A stretch of 64,000 nt of DNA from Mycobacteriales bacterium (GCA_030697205.1 JAUYQP010000025.1:1-64000); one strand, 5' to 3'. Positions 1 to 8,093 are shown, counted from the first letter of the stretch. A program made the numbers and translations. The notes: generated from the sequence alone by a model not told the origin.

Positions 1-141
1 AGCGTCAAGGAACTCGTCTCCGCGATCAGCCGGTTCATCGAAGGCTGGAACGACCGCTGCCACCCCTTCACCTGGACCAAGACCGCCGACGAGATCCTCA
101 CCCACGCCGTCCGTAAGACAACTTCAGACGCGGACCACTAG
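1..141 (+). CDS. IS630-family transposase, C-terminal end (partial)
   Basis: The window opens inside a reading frame that runs 46 codons to a TAG at 139-141. The peptide contains FIEGWNDRCHPFTWTKTADE, the C-terminal signature of IS630-type (DDE) transposases. The catalytic core lies outside the window. The stop overlaps the stop of the convergent secreted-protein gene, and I see no terminal inverted repeat after it, so the right end of the element is either very short or lost. Family assignment is from motif recognition; whether the element is intact cannot be judged here. Confidence 0.85.
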   Translation, partial: SVKELVSAISRFIEGWNDRCHPFTWTKTADEILTHAVRKTTSDADH

Positions 142-986
142 CCGAACGAGATGTTGAGCCCGGTGCCCTTGCCGCTCGCGATCTCCACGATCTTGACGAC
201 CGTGCGCTTCACGCCCCCGCAGGTGCAGTCCAGGAAGATGTTGTAGAGCTGCGTCGCCTGGCCGCAGCGGCCACCGGCGAGGTGGTCGAGGCGGTAGTAG
301 GTCGCCGGACGCGACGAGCTCTTCGCGATCTGGTCGGCGTTGGCGGTGAAGCCCTCGATGCCGCACTCCGAGCCTGCACGGCGTGGGAAGGCCCGCGCAC
401 GGGTGATCTGCGACGGCTCGATCGCCTTGCCCTGGTAGCTGAGGTAGCCGTTGAGATAGCCGGTGATGCCGCCCGGGAAGTCGCGCCGCAGCGGGGTGCG
501 CAGGACGATGTCGTGCTTGGCGCCTGCCGTGAGGACCTGCGCGTGGTGGGCGGCAGCGCCGTACCTCGTCTTGGTCGTGACGTTGCTGGAGTTCTGCGGG
601 TAGACCTCCATGTAGGCGTACTTCACCTTGCTGGACACGCAGAAGACGCCGGTGGTCGACGGGTCGCCCCAGGTGCGGGTGAGGCTCTTGTCGTCGGAGC
701 CGTCGGCGGAGATGTCCGAGTTGATGCGCTCGCGGTAGAGGTAGGTGCCGCTGGTGCTCGCCGCCCCGTCACGGTCGACCTTCTTGCGGTTGGCGTCCTG
801 CAGGTCGATGCCGATCAGCACGTTGACCGACCGGTTGTCGGGGTAGCCGTAGATCGCGCCGCCGATGCTCGTCGGGCGGGCGCTCGTGCAGCCCGGCGCC
901 GCGGCGACCGCAGGGGTGGGCGCGAGCGGCGCGAGCAGCGACGTGGCAGCGATGACGGTCAGCAGCATCCGGCGCATGCCGGACAT
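138..986 (-). CDS. secreted protein of unknown function
   Basis: A 282-residue protein. The N-terminus is a clear Sec signal peptide: Arg at 5-6, a hydrophobic run to about residue 22, and an Ala-rich cleavage region ending near AVAA at 27-30. The mature part is hydrophilic, has no membrane segment and carries at least six cysteines, including SECG and DCTCGG near the C-terminus, which suggests disulfides in an exported protein. I do not recognise the family. ATG at 986 is used; a second in-frame ATG three codons in is an alternative. Its end abuts the IS630 remnant. Confidence 0.75.
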   Translation of the reverse strand: MSGMRRMLLTVIAATSLLAPLAPTPAVAAAPGCTSARPTSIGGAIYGYPDNRSVNVLIGIDLQDANRKKVDRDGAASTSGTYLYRERINSDISADGSDDKSLTRTWGDPSTTGVFCVSSKVKYAYMEVYPQNSSNVTTKTRYGAAAHHAQVLTAGAKHDIVLRTPLRRDFPGGITGYLNGYLSYQGKAIEPSQITRARAFPRRAGSECGIEGFTANADQIAKSSSRPATYYRLDHLAGGRCGQATQLYNIFLDCTCGGVKRTVVKIVEIASGKGTGLNISFG

Positions 987-996
987 CGTGCACCCG

Positions 997-1902
997 TCAG
1001 GCCGATCGCGCAGCCCCCTCAGGTGTCTTCATCCCGACACCCGACGAACCGATACGGGCCAGGGTCACCACCGCGGCGATCACCAGCGCGCCCCCTGCAG
1101 CCTGCACGGGCGTGAGGACCTCGTCGAGCACGACCATCGCGACGACCACCGAGACGACCGGCTCGACGGTGCTCAGCACCGCGGTGTCGCTCGGCCCGAG
1201 CAGCGCCAGCGCGCCGAAGAAGCAGGCCACCGCGACGACGGTGCCGAGCAGGGCGACGCCGACGAGCGCGGTCCAGGCGGTCCCGGAGGAGGGGTACGCC
1301 GCGCCGCGGGTGAGCGCGATCGCGACGTAGACGAGGCCGCACGCACCCATCACGACCGCCGCCGTGGCGAAGGGTCCAACACCGGTGGTGAGGCGGCTGC
1401 CCACCACGATGTAGACGCTGTAGGAGACCGCCGCGCCGAGGCCGAGCAGCACACCGGTGAGCTGGCCACCGGCGACGGGGCCGACGGTGAGGGCGGTGCC
1501 GGCGGTGGCCGCCGCGACGCAGAGGGCCGCCTTGCGGCTCGGGCGCTGGTGGAGGAAGGCGGCGGCGAGCAGGACCACGAGCGCGGGGTAGAGGTAGAGC
1601 AGCAGCGCGGTGAGGCCGGCCGAGATCCGCTCGAGGGCCTGGAAGTAGCACAGCGACTCGACGACGTAGCCGACCCCGCCGAGCAGCGCGAGCGCCCCGA
1701 GCTGGCGGCCGCGGGGGAGCTGCTCGCGCCGGATCCTCGCCAGCACGAGCAGGACGACGGCCGCGAGGGTGAAGCGGAACGACAGCACGCCGTAGGTGTC
1801 CGCGCCGTCGTCGTAGACCACCTTGGTCAGCACCGGCATCACGCCGAACGACGTCGCGCTCGTCACCGCGAGCGCGACGCCGAAGGCACGTCGCTGGTCC
1901 AC
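997..1902 (-). CDS. EamA/DMT-family transporter
   Basis: A 301-residue integral membrane protein with about ten hydrophobic helices arranged as two tandem EamA repeats (roughly residues 8-140 and 155-290), the standard length for drug/metabolite exporters of the RhaT/YdcZ kind. The N-terminal repeat contains TSATSFGVMPVLTKVVYDDG and the second ends with the LDEVLTP loop typical of EamA proteins. Substrate cannot be predicted. The GTG start at 1902 is supported by a TAGCGT box 7 nt upstream (1910-1915 on the top strand), which fits a leaderless transcript. The only same-strand neighbour upstream is the secreted-protein gene at 1942-2883. Confidence 0.9.
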   Translation of the reverse strand: MDQRRAFGVALAVTSATSFGVMPVLTKVVYDDGADTYGVLSFRFTLAAVVLLVLARIRREQLPRGRQLGALALLGGVGYVVESLCYFQALERISAGLTALLLYLYPALVVLLAAAFLHQRPSRKAALCVAAATAGTALTVGPVAGGQLTGVLLGLGAAVSYSVYIVVGSRLTTGVGPFATAAVVMGACGLVYVAIALTRGAAYPSSGTAWTALVGVALLGTVVAVACFFGALALLGPSDTAVLSTVEPVVSVVVAMVVLDEVLTPVQAAGGALVIAAVVTLARIGSSGVGMKTPEGAARSA

Positions 1903-1909
1903 CGCGCCG

Positions 1910-1915
1910 ACGCTA
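1910..1915 (-). promoter_or_regulatory. leaderless -10 box (TAGCGT) for the EamA transporter
   Basis: On the minus strand TAGCGT lies exactly 7 nt before the GTG at 1902. The same TANNNT-N6/7-start arrangement recurs at many genes here, so I read it as a -10 element whose transcript begins at the start codon. No convincing -35 is visible. Confidence 0.55.
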
Positions 1916-1941
1916 GCGGCAGCGTCGACCGGGTTGCTCGG

Positions 1942-2883
1942 CTACTGCGGCAGCTGGTCCAGCCAGACGCCGAGCGTCTCGCCGAGGGTCACGCCGTCGG
2001 AGTCACGGAAGCCGCCACCGAGCCCGGCGGGCGCGGTCGGCTCGGCCGAGCTCGCGCTGACGAACCCCGACGAGGTCGTGTACTCCTGGCCGCCGAGGCG
2101 GACGGTGCGCTGGGTCGCGCCGCCGTCGCCGCCCGCGCAGGTGCTGTCGTAGGCGAAGGGCGGGGGAGGGCCGTCGTCGGCCCGGCTGCAGCGCGAGGCC
2201 TCCTCGAGGGTCCCGGTGCCGCTCAGGGTCGCGTTGGCGAAGACCGCGCCGTCGAGGGCTCCGGTGAGGCCCGTGGCGCCGTAGGTCACGACCTGGTCGC
2301 CGATCGCGTCGAGGGCAGGAAGCGGCTTCTGCAGGCTGCGCAGCCGGTTGACGGTGCGCAGGGTCGTCTCGCCCTCGTCGAGGCCCTCGAGGTCCAAGGT
2401 GATGCGCACCGGGGCGCCGTCGGTGACGACGCGGATCCGGTAGCGGCCCTGCAGCAGCTCGATGCGCTGCTGCTCGGGGTAGGTGCACTGCTCGGGCAGC
2501 GGGTCGCCGGGCAGCAGCTCGGCCTCGCACTCCGGCGGCGGCGTGCCGTCGCCCCAGGTGCGGGTGCCGAGTGCGGTGAACCCCGGGTAGCGGAAGGTGC
2601 TGAGGGAGGGGATCGCGTAGCCGAACTGCGCGTCCTTGCGGTACATCTCGAGCCCCACGAAGCGGCCGGTGCCGGAGATGGTCACGTCGGGATTGCCGAG
2701 CAGGGCCTTGTCCATCACCGCGTCCTCAGGGACGACGACGTCGAGCCAGCCGCTCGTGCTGGAGACGAACGTGGTGGTGCGGGTGAGCTCGACCGGCCGG
2801 GCAACGCGGGCGTCGGCGGGCAGGGAGGTGGCCGCTGCGGCGACGAGGGCTGCAGCGAGCGCGGGACGGAGCAGGTGCTTCAC
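1942..2883 (-). CDS. secreted protein of unknown function
   Basis: A 313-residue protein with an N-terminal signal peptide (basic KHLLRP, then an Ala-rich hydrophobic core, cleavage near PADA at about residue 24). The rest is hydrophilic and beta-rich with several cysteine pairs (ECEAE, EQCTYPEQ, RCSRADDG, TCAGGDGG). The GTG at 2881-2883 is chosen over a longer frame because an AGGAGGA Shine-Dalgarno sits 5 nt upstream (2889-2895) and the signal peptide begins there. It is divergent from the ECF sigma gene across about 150 bp holding a perfect inverted repeat, so it may belong to that regulon. Family not recognised. Confidence 0.75.
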   Translation of the reverse strand: MKHLLRPALAAALVAAAATSLPADARVARPVELTRTTTFVSSTSGWLDVVVPEDAVMDKALLGNPDVTISGTGRFVGLEMYRKDAQFGYAIPSLSTFRYPGFTALGTRTWGDGTPPPECEAELLPGDPLPEQCTYPEQQRIELLQGRYRIRVVTDGAPVRITLDLEGLDEGETTLRTVNRLRSLQKPLPALDAIGDQVVTYGATGLTGALDGAVFANATLSGTGTLEEASRCSRADDGPPPPFAYDSTCAGGDGGATQRTVRLGGQEYTTSSGFVSASSAEPTAPAGLGGGFRDSDGVTLGETLGVWLDQLPQ

Positions 2884-2937
2884 GGATGTCCTCCTCTGGG
2901 TGGTGACACCCCGTGACGAGCCAGTTCGACACGAAAC

Positions 2938-2962
2938 GGTTCGGTTCCTCCCTGACCGAACC
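2938..2962. promoter_or_regulatory. inverted repeat between divergent secreted-protein and ECF sigma genes
   Basis: GGTTCGGT (2938-2945) and ACCGAACC (2955-2962) form a perfect 8-bp inverted repeat with a 9-nt spacer, midway between the starts at 2883 and 3035. It could be an operator or part of overlapping promoters; no binding protein is known. Confidence 0.45.
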
Positions 2963-3034
2963 ATCCGGGTCACCAGCGGCTCGTTGTGGTTCGTGAGCGT
3001 CCTGACGGCCGGAGGAGGAGCGCTGCCTGCCACG

Positions 3035-3556
3035 ATGCCCCCCGTGCGGGGGCGGGAGGAGGCAGCGGGCTCCCGCGCCGATGCCCGCGAGGCGGAGTTC
3101 CGCGCCTTCTACGCGCTGGAGTACCCCGCGCTCGCCCGCTACTGCCACAAGCTCGTCGCCGACCGCGAGCTCGCCCACGACCTCGCGCAGGAGGCCTTCA
3201 CCCGCATGATCGGGCGCTGGGTGAAGGTCGACGAGCCGCGCGCCTACCTCTACGGCGTCGCGACGAATCTGTGCCGCCGGGCCTGGAAGAAGCGCGCCCA
3301 GGACGTCGTCGCCGTCGGGCGGCTCGCGGCCGAGCCGGCCGCCGACGCCGCCTCTCCTGACGGGGCCGTCGTCATGCGCGCTGCCGTCGATGCGCTGCCG
3401 CCCAAGCTGCGCGACGTCCTGCTCCTGCACTACTACGCCGACCTCACGGTCACCGACGTCGCTGCCGCCACCGGACGCCCCGTCGGCACCGTCAAGCGCC
3501 AGCTGTCGGAGGCCCGCGCGGTCCTCGGCGGCCTGCTGGGAGCCTCCCGTGACTGA
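3035..3556 (+). CDS. ECF-family RNA polymerase sigma factor
   Basis: A 173-residue sigma-70-family protein. Region 2 spans about residues 20-85 (FRAFYALEYPALARYCHKL, AHDLAQEAFTRM, then the -10-recognition stretch AYLYGVATNLCRRAWKKR). Region 4 spans about 115-165 (LPPKLRDVLLLHYYADLTVT, GTVKRQLSEAR helix-turn-helix). Region 3 is absent, as in ECF sigmas of the SigE/SigM type. ATG at 3035 is chosen; a GTG nine bases on is an alternative, and a GGAGGAGGAG run lies upstream at 3011-3020. It overlaps the next gene by 8 nt, which points to translational coupling with a membrane-anchored partner and probable autoregulation. Confidence 0.9.
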   Translation: MPPVRGREEAAGSRADAREAEFRAFYALEYPALARYCHKLVADRELAHDLAQEAFTRMIGRWVKVDEPRAYLYGVATNLCRRAWKKRAQDVVAVGRLAAEPAADAASPDGAVVMRAAVDALPPKLRDVLLLHYYADLTVTDVAAATGRPVGTVKRQLSEARAVLGGLLGASRD

Positions 3557-4379
3557 CTTCCCCGTGCGCCCCGGTGGCGCCGACGCCGTGCTCGCCGCCG
3601 CGCGGGTCCGTCGCCTGCGTCGGGCGCTCGCGTCCGGCGGCGCGGCCCTCGCGCTCACCGCGGTGCCCCTGGTCGTGGTCGCGAGCGCCGGCGCTCCGCG
3701 CAACGACTCGCTCGTTGCGGTGTCGCCCACGGTGACGTCGCAGCCGGCGGAAGCTCCTGCCTCCGCCTCGCCGTCTGCCTCTGCGTCGTCGTCCGACCCG
3801 ACTCCGTCGCCGCCGTCCAGCGCTGCCTCCCCGACCTCGTCGCCGCCTGCGGTCCCCGAGGCGTCCGAGGACACGGAGTCGCCCGTCATCAGCCGGCCCG
3901 CGACGACGCCCCGCCCGCCGCGTCAGTCCGCCGCCGCGCCGGTCACCCGCAGCTCGTCCACGATCGAGACTGTCGACCTGTGCGACGGCGGGCTGACCGA
4001 CGCGACGTCGTCGTGGTGCGCCCGCTACACCGGCCCGGCCACCGCGCGACGTGGCCAGAGCGTCCTGCTGTCCTTCGAGCTCTGCCGCTACCCCACCGCT
4101 GGCGACGCGACGATCTCCTACGACAGCGAGCTCGAGGTCGACGCCTACGTCGGGAGCTACGACACCCCCGACTGGCGCGCCGGTCAGGGCATCGCCTACT
4201 CCGCCACTCCGCACAGCGAGGTCCTGCGCGCCGGCTCCTGCATCGTGTGGTCCTCGCCCTGGGACACCCGCGGCGCCGACGGCTTCCTCGTCGTCCCGGG
4301 GGAGTACTCGTTCAGCGGCTCGGCCAACGCCGTGCAGGGCCTGCCCGGTGCCAGCGGCTCCTTCCGCGTGGTGGCCTGA
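3549..4379 (+). CDS. membrane-anchored protein coupled to ECF sigma; possible BsuPI-like domain
   Basis: A 276-residue protein starting at GTG 3549 inside the end of the sigma gene. It has a short cytoplasmic N-terminus (about 30 residues), one membrane helix (about 30-52, ALTAVPLVVVASAG), a long Ser/Pro/Ala linker (about 65-140), and an exposed beta-rich domain (about 150-276). That domain includes WSSPWDTRG followed by a VVPGEYSFSG strand, a pattern resembling BsuPI-type proteinase-inhibitor folds. Position and topology suggest a sensor or anti-sigma partner of the ECF factor, but no zinc-type anti-sigma motif is visible and the cytoplasmic part is short. Role inferred from context only. 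Confidence 0.7.
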   Translation: MTDFPVRPGGADAVLAAARVRRLRRALASGGAALALTAVPLVVVASAGAPRNDSLVAVSPTVTSQPAEAPASASPSASASSSDPTPSPPSSAASPTSSPPAVPEASEDTESPVISRPATTPRPPRQSAAAPVTRSSSTIETVDLCDGGLTDATSSWCARYTGPATARRGQSVLLSFELCRYPTAGDATISYDSELEVDAYVGSYDTPDWRAGQGIAYSATPHSEVLRAGSCIVWSSPWDTRGADGFLVVPGEYSFSGSANAVQGLPGASGSFRVVA

Positions 4380-4401
4380 CCGGTCTGGCAGGCTCGTCCC
4401 C

Positions 4402-4542
4402 CTGGCGGATGCCGCGAAGGGACCGGCGAGCTACTTCCCCTCGATCGAGGCGAAGTACGGTCTCCCGGTCAGCGAGTGGATCGATCTCGTCCGCGGCCAC
4501 GCCAACGCCCTGGTCGCTCTCGCGACCGACCCGACGCCGTGA
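4402..4542 (+). pseudogene. DUF4287-family protein gene with internal deletion
   Basis: The 46-codon frame reads ADAAKGPASYFPSIEAKYG, then EWIDLVR joined directly to GHANALVA. In the family as I know it, these two conserved blocks are separated by about 20 residues (a segment with a KHMELVSWLKTEHG-like core). The gap is in frame, so roughly 60-70 bp have been lost. The expected start Met is CTG here (4402-4404) with no Shine-Dalgarno, so the reading frame is probably not expressed. It sits directly behind the sigma-factor operon in a decayed stretch. Domain identity is from memory of the family. Confidence 0.7.
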
Positions 4543-4575
4543 CCGTCGTCGCCTGCCTCGAACCGCTCTCTGCAG

Positions 4576-4800
4576 TTGGGCCTGACGGCTGGTCAGGCTT
4601 CCGGAAGGACGAGGCTTGCCGCTGTCGTCCTTCTCGGCGCGATGGGGGTGGTGCTCGCAGCCCTGCTCGCTGTGGTTGTCGCCAGCTGGCTGCATGAGCG
4701 TGGGGGCTGCTGGCCGTGGCAGGAGCGGGTCTCGCGGGCGGGGGGATCACCTGCGACGGCGGGCCAGCCCACTTCGGTGTGGAGTAGCCGCCACTGCTGA
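4576..4800 (+). CDS. possible small single-pass membrane protein
   Basis: A 74-codon frame with a TTG start and a 26-residue hydrophobic stretch (about residues 14-39) flanked by basic residues, then a hydrophilic tail. No family is recognised. Against it: GC-rich DNA gives such hydrophobic frames by chance, there is no good ribosome site, and the 5' end overlaps a hairpin (GCCTGAC 4580-4586 with GTCAGGC 4592-4598) that could be a weak terminator for upstream genes. I list it as a possibility only. Confidence 0.25.
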   Translation: MGLTAGQASGRTRLAAVVLLGAMGVVLAALLAVVVASWLHERGGCWPWQERVSRAGGSPATAGQPTSVWSSRHC

Positions 4801-4884
4801 GCGGTGAACACCCGGACTCTGGGAACGGCAGACAGTCGGGGTTGCGACGAACACCTCCGCGGCGGCGGCCTCCGCACCCTGAGG

Positions 4885-4981
4885 TCGTGAAGATCGTCGT
4901 GTAGTGGGCTCAGGTGCGGGCGCGCGAAAGCGCTGGTCCGCGGCCCGCCGGCTCGCCCCTGCTTCACGACGATCTTCACGA
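4885..4981. repeat. long inverted repeat (17-bp perfect arms)
   Basis: TCGTGAAGATCGTCGTG (4885-4901) is perfectly complementary to 4965-4981, with a 63-nt loop. The loop contains a second, nested hairpin: GCGGGC (4916-4921) pairs with GCCCGC (4943-4948) and CGCG (4923-4926) with CGCG (4939-4942). There is no T-tract, so it is not a standard terminator. It is followed 10 nt later by another long hairpin. It could be a REP/MITE-like element, a recombination site or a structured RNA. Confidence 0.7.
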
Positions 4982-4991
4982 TCGCTTCCGG

Positions 4992-5067
4992 AAGATCAAC
5001 AGCACATCCGGTACGGCGGGCACGCTCGAGCAGCCGCTCGGGCGCGTGCAGATGTGCTGTTGACCTT
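4992..5067. repeat. second long inverted repeat (16 of 17 bp paired)
   Basis: AAGATCAACAGCACATC (4992-5008) pairs with 5051-5067 with one mismatch; the inner 13 bp (4996-5008 with 5051-5063) are perfect. The 42-nt loop holds a nested 6-bp pairing, GCACGC (5020-5025) with GCGTGC (5044-5049). Architecture (17-bp arms plus a nested inner stem) mirrors the hairpin just to its left, though the arm sequences differ. Together they fill the noncoding DNA between the small possible ORF and the gene ending at 5115. Confidence 0.7.
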
Positions 5068-5114
5068 GCTGGCGCCGGGGCCGATCAGCAGGCCGGCTCG
5101 GGAACGGGGCGCGC

Positions 5115-5516
5115 TCAGTCGGTGTACGGAAAGGATCCGTGGAAGTGGCGGAGCCGCCAGCGGTCGTCGCGGAGGACCGCGACGCAGGTGAGGCGGAAGG
5201 GATCGGGATCGCCGTCGGGCACTCCGTCGTCGTCCTCGACACCGGCCGTCCCAAGCACCGCGAAGGCCAGGAGCCCGGGTTCGCTGGCGAGTGGCAGGAC
5301 GTGGTCCCAGCCCCACCGCACAGTCCCGTCCAGCTGCAACAGGGCCGCGAGGTAGGAGGTGGTCTGCTCGAGGCCGAGGTTCGCGGCGGCCGTGCCGAAG
5401 ACCACGACGTCGTCGTCGAGCAGGGCGACCACCCGGTCGAGGTCCTTGCTGGCGACTGCGGTCTGCAGGTCGTCCAGGATCTGCCGCGCCGTCTGCTCCT
5501 CGTCCATGCGGCTCAT
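5115..5516 (-). CDS. SnoaL/NTF2-like protein
   Basis: A 133-residue cone-fold (NTF2-like) protein: N-terminal helices (ARQILDDLQTAVASKDLDRV), the LDDDVVVFGTAAANLGLEQT segment, and C-terminal strands ending WRLRHFHGSFPY, typical of SnoaL_3/DUF4440-type ketosteroid-isomerase-like folds. Reaction and ligand are unknown. ATG 5516 overlaps the TGA of the HAD phosphatase upstream (ATGA), so it is the last gene of a five-gene operon that begins with an acyl carrier protein at 8344. An ATG three codons downstream is a possible alternative start. Confidence 0.8.
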   Translation of the reverse strand: MSRMDEEQTARQILDDLQTAVASKDLDRVVALLDDDVVVFGTAAANLGLEQTTSYLAALLQLDGTVRWGWDHVLPLASEPGLLAFAVLGTAGVEDDDGVPDGDPDPFRLTCVAVLRDDRWRLRHFHGSFPYTD

Positions 5517-6160
5517 CCTGCCGTGAGCGTCCCGGACCGCAGCACCTGCAGGAGGTCGAGAGGGCGTGCCGCCACCTGGGCCGCACCGGCACCTGCGAGC
5601 TCGCCGGGGAGCCCGTAACCCCAGCCGGCGCCGACGAAGCCGACACCCCAGGCGAGCGCACCGACGCAGTCCTCGGCACGGTCGCCGACCATGACCGCGT
5701 CCGACGGTGAGGCGTCGAGCCGGCGCAGCGCCTCGGCGATGACATCGGCCTTGCGAGACCGCGACCCGTCGAGCTCGGACCCGACGGCCTCGTCCAGCGA
5801 CAGGCCGGTTGCGGTGAGGATGCGGCGGGCGAAGACCTCCGGCTTCGAGGTGGCGAGGCACAGCCGCGAGCCGTCGGCCCGCAGGCCCGCGAGGAGGTCG
5901 ACGATCCCGTCGTACACCTCGAGCTCGGTGATGCCGACCTCCCGGTAGCGCTCGCGGTAGAGCGCGACGGCGGGCTCGGGGTCGACGCCGATGCGGGCGA
6001 AGGACTCGTGCAGCGGCGGCCCGAGGAAGGTGCGCAGGACGGCGTCGCCGGGGTCGGGTGCGCCGAGGCCGGCGAGGGCGTGGCGGACGCACCCGACGAT
6101 GCCGGGCGCGGCGTCGGTGAGGCAGCCGTCGAGGTCGAGCAGGACGACGGGCGGGGTCAC
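5513..6160 (-). CDS. HAD-superfamily phosphatase (phosphoglycolate phosphatase-like)
   Basis: A 215-residue HAD hydrolase. Motif I is LLDLDGCLTD near residue 10 (nucleophile and acid aspartates), followed by a helical cap. Motif II is at LATSKP, the motif III Lys is in the SRSRKADV region, and motif IV is VMVGDRAEDCVGA. Length and cap type fit the Gph/PgmB group, which acts on small phosphate monoesters. The substrate is unknown. GTG start overlaps the upstream stop (GTGA), so translation is coupled to the HisN-like phosphatase; two phosphatases side by side in a fatty-acid locus is unusual. Confidence 0.88.
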   Translation of the reverse strand: MTPPVVLLDLDGCLTDAAPGIVGCVRHALAGLGAPDPGDAVLRTFLGPPLHESFARIGVDPEPAVALYRERYREVGITELEVYDGIVDLLAGLRADGSRLCLATSKPEVFARRILTATGLSLDEAVGSELDGSRSRKADVIAEALRRLDASPSDAVMVGDRAEDCVGALAWGVGFVGAGWGYGLPGELAGAGAAQVAARPLDLLQVLRSGTLTAG

Positions 6161-6930
6161 GCGGACAGCGCGTCGAGGACCTCGTCGTGCAGCAAGGCGT
6201 TGCTGCAGACGACCGAGCCACCGTCCGGGCGCGCGTCGCCGGCGAGGTCGGTGAAGCGGCCGCCGGCCTCCTCGACGATGGGCTGCAGGGCGGCGAGGTC
6301 CCAGAGGTTGACCTCGGGCTCGCAGCTGGCGTCGACGGCGCCCTCGGCGACGAGGCAGTGCGACCAGAAGTCGCCGTAGGCGCGGGTGCGCCAGCAGCGG
6401 GCCGACAGGTCGAGCAGGCCGGGCAGTCGACCCTGGGCGTCCCAGCCGGTGAGGGAGGAGTACGACAGGGAGGCGTCCTCGAGGCGGGCGACTCCGGAGA
6501 CCGCGAGGCGGCTGCCGGCGTTGCGATCAGGGCCGGCCCAGGCGCCTTCACCGCGGGCCGCCCACCACCGGCGGCCGAGGGCGGGTGCGGAGACGACGCC
6601 GACGCGTACCGCACCGTCGACCTGCAGGGCGATCAGGGTCGCCCAGACCGGGACCCCGCGCACGAAGTTCTTGGTGCCGTCGATCGGGTCGACGACCCAC
6701 TGCCGCGGGCCGCTGCCGACCAGGCCCTCCTCCTCGCCGAGGACCGCGTCGTCGGGCCGCTGCGCGCCGAGCAGCACGCGGATCGCGGTCTCGACGGCGG
6801 TGTCGGCGTCGGACACCGGCGTGAGGTCGGGCTTGGTGTCGACCCGCAGGTCGAGGGCGCGGAAGCGCGCGAGGGAGATCGCGTCGGCGGCATCGGCGAG
6901 GTCGTGCGCGAGCTGCAGGTCAGGGCTCAT
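6157..6930 (-). CDS. hisN: inositol-monophosphatase family phosphatase, probably histidinol-phosphatase
   Basis: A 257-residue IMPase-fold enzyme. Metal-binding motifs are present: GEEEG in the first half, [15 protein letters not shown] in the middle and [16 protein letters not shown] near the C-terminus. Sequence style ([19 protein letters not shown]) matches actinobacterial HisN-type histidinol-phosphate phosphatases rather than SuhB, so it may supply the penultimate step of histidine synthesis. ATG 6930 overlaps the FabF stop (ATGA). Its place downstream of acp and fabF may reflect operon packing rather than function. Other IMPase substrates cannot be excluded. Confidence 0.85.
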   Translation of the reverse strand: MSPDLQLAHDLADAADAISLARFRALDLRVDTKPDLTPVSDADTAVETAIRVLLGAQRPDDAVLGEEEGLVGSGPRQWVVDPIDGTKNFVRGVPVWATLIALQVDGAVRVGVVSAPALGRRWWAARGEGAWAGPDRNAGSRLAVSGVARLEDASLSYSSLTGWDAQGRLPGLLDLSARCWRTRAYGDFWSHCLVAEGAVDASCEPEVNLWDLAALQPIVEEAGGRFTDLAGDARPDGGSVVCSNALLHDEVLDALSA

Positions 6931-8093
6931 CCGGGTGCCAGCACCAGGGTCCCGTTGTGACCGCCGAAGCCGAAGGAGTTCGACAGCGTCGGCCCCGGCT
7001 CCCACGCTCTCGGCTCGAGGACGACGTCGATGTCGAGCTCCGGGTCGATGACCCTCGTGCCCATCGTCGGGGGCAGCTCGCGGTGCAGGAACGACAGCAG
7101 GACCGCGGCCGCCTCGACCGCGCCGGCGGCACCGAGCGAGTGACCGGTGACGCCCTTGACGGAGGTGACGGGGACGCCACGCGGTCCGAAGACCGTGGTG
7201 ATCGCGGCAGCTTCGGCGGCGTCGTTGAGCGGGGTCGACGTGCCGTGGGCGTTGACGTGGCGGACCTGGTCGGCGGTGACGCCCGCGTCGGCCATCGCCA
7301 TCCGCATGCAGGCCGCCGCGCCGACCCCTCCGGGGGAGGGCGCGGTGATGTGGTGGGCGTCGCAGGTGGAGGCGCTGCCGAGGACCTCGCCGTAGACGGT
7401 CGCGCCGCGGGCGAGCGCGGCGTCGCGGTCCTCGAGCAGCAGGACCGCGGCGCCCTCGGCGATGCAGAAGCCGTCGCGGTCGACGTCGAACGGGCGGGAC
7501 AGCCCAGTCTTCGACAGCGCGGTCATGACTGTGAAGGCGGCGACCGTGGTGGGCGTCATCGACGACTCGGCGCCCCCGGCGAGGACCGCGTCGCAGCGGC
7601 CGTCGGCGACCATCCGCGCGCCGGCGGCAACGCTGTGGGTGCCCGCCGCGCAGGCCGTCGTCAGCGTCTCGCACGGCCCCTGCCAGCCGAGCCGCAGCGA
7701 CACCGCGGCCGCACCGGCGTTGGGCATGACCATCGGGATGGTGAAGGGCGAGACGCGCTTGGGGCCCCGCTCGGCGAGGACGCCGACCTGGGTCTCCAGC
7801 GTGCCGACGCCGCCGATACCGGTGCCGAGGTGGACGCCCGCGCGGGTCGGGTCGACTGCCGGGGGACCACCGGCGTGGTCGATCGCCATCTGCGCGGCGG
7901 CCACCGCGAGGTGGGTGAAGCGGTCGTGGTGCCGCGCCTCCTTGCCGGTGAGCCACGGTGAGGGGTCGAAGCCCTCGACGGTGCGCTCGCGCCGGTCGAG
8001 CGGAGTCGTGCGAAGCCCCTGCCAGAAGGCCTCGAGCCCGATGCCCGCGGCAGACACGACGCCGATGCCGGTGACGACGACGCGACGGCCCAT
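6927..8093 (-). CDS. fabF: beta-ketoacyl-ACP synthase II
   Basis: A 388-residue thiolase-fold condensing enzyme. The nucleophile Cys148 is in [10 protein letters not shown], with the catalytic histidines His283 ([11 protein letters not shown]) and His318 ([11 protein letters not shown]), the complete Cys-His-His set of KAS I/II. The C-terminal glycine loop [11 protein letters not shown] is also present. It elongates acyl-ACP with malonyl-ACP. ATG at 8091-8093 is chosen because [11 protein letters not shown] is the conserved beginning; it overlaps the stop of the upstream acp by one base (TGATG), so the carrier protein and synthase are co-expressed and probably partners. Confidence 0.95.
   Translation of the reverse strand: MGRRVVVTGIGVVSAAGIGLEAFWQGLRTTPLDRRERTVEGFDPSPWLTGKEARHHDRFTHLAVAAAQMAIDHAGGPPAVDPTRAGVHLGTGIGGVGTLETQVGVLAERGPKRVSPFTIPMVMPNAGAAAVSLRLGWQGPCETLTTACAAGTHSVAAGARMVADGRCDAVLAGGAESSMTPTTVAAFTVMTALSKTGLSRPFDVDRDGFCIAEGAAVLLLEDRDAALARGATVYGEVLGSASTCDAHHITAPSPGGVGAAACMRMAMADAGVTADQVRHVNAHGTSTPLNDAAEAAAITTVFGPRGVPVTSVKGVTGHSLGAAGAVEAAAVLLSFLHRELPPTMGTRVIDPELDIDVVLEPRAWEPGPTLSNSFGFGGHNGTLVLAPG

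Noticed and set aside
1-200. Terminal inverted repeat of the IS630 element
   Set aside because: No repeat or TA target duplication could be identified in the available flank; the other end is outside the window.
865-2916. Long rightward open frame opposite the transporter and secreted-protein genes
   Set aside because: Composition is Arg/Gly/Ala-rich without domain motifs, and it runs antisense to two genes with signal peptide and membrane features; typical GC-rich shadow.
5517-6614. Upstream extension of the SnoaL-like frame through two phosphatase genes
   Set aside because: The frame is Pro/Arg/Ser-rich shadow coding; the real start is ATG 5516, with an ATGA overlap to the HAD gene.
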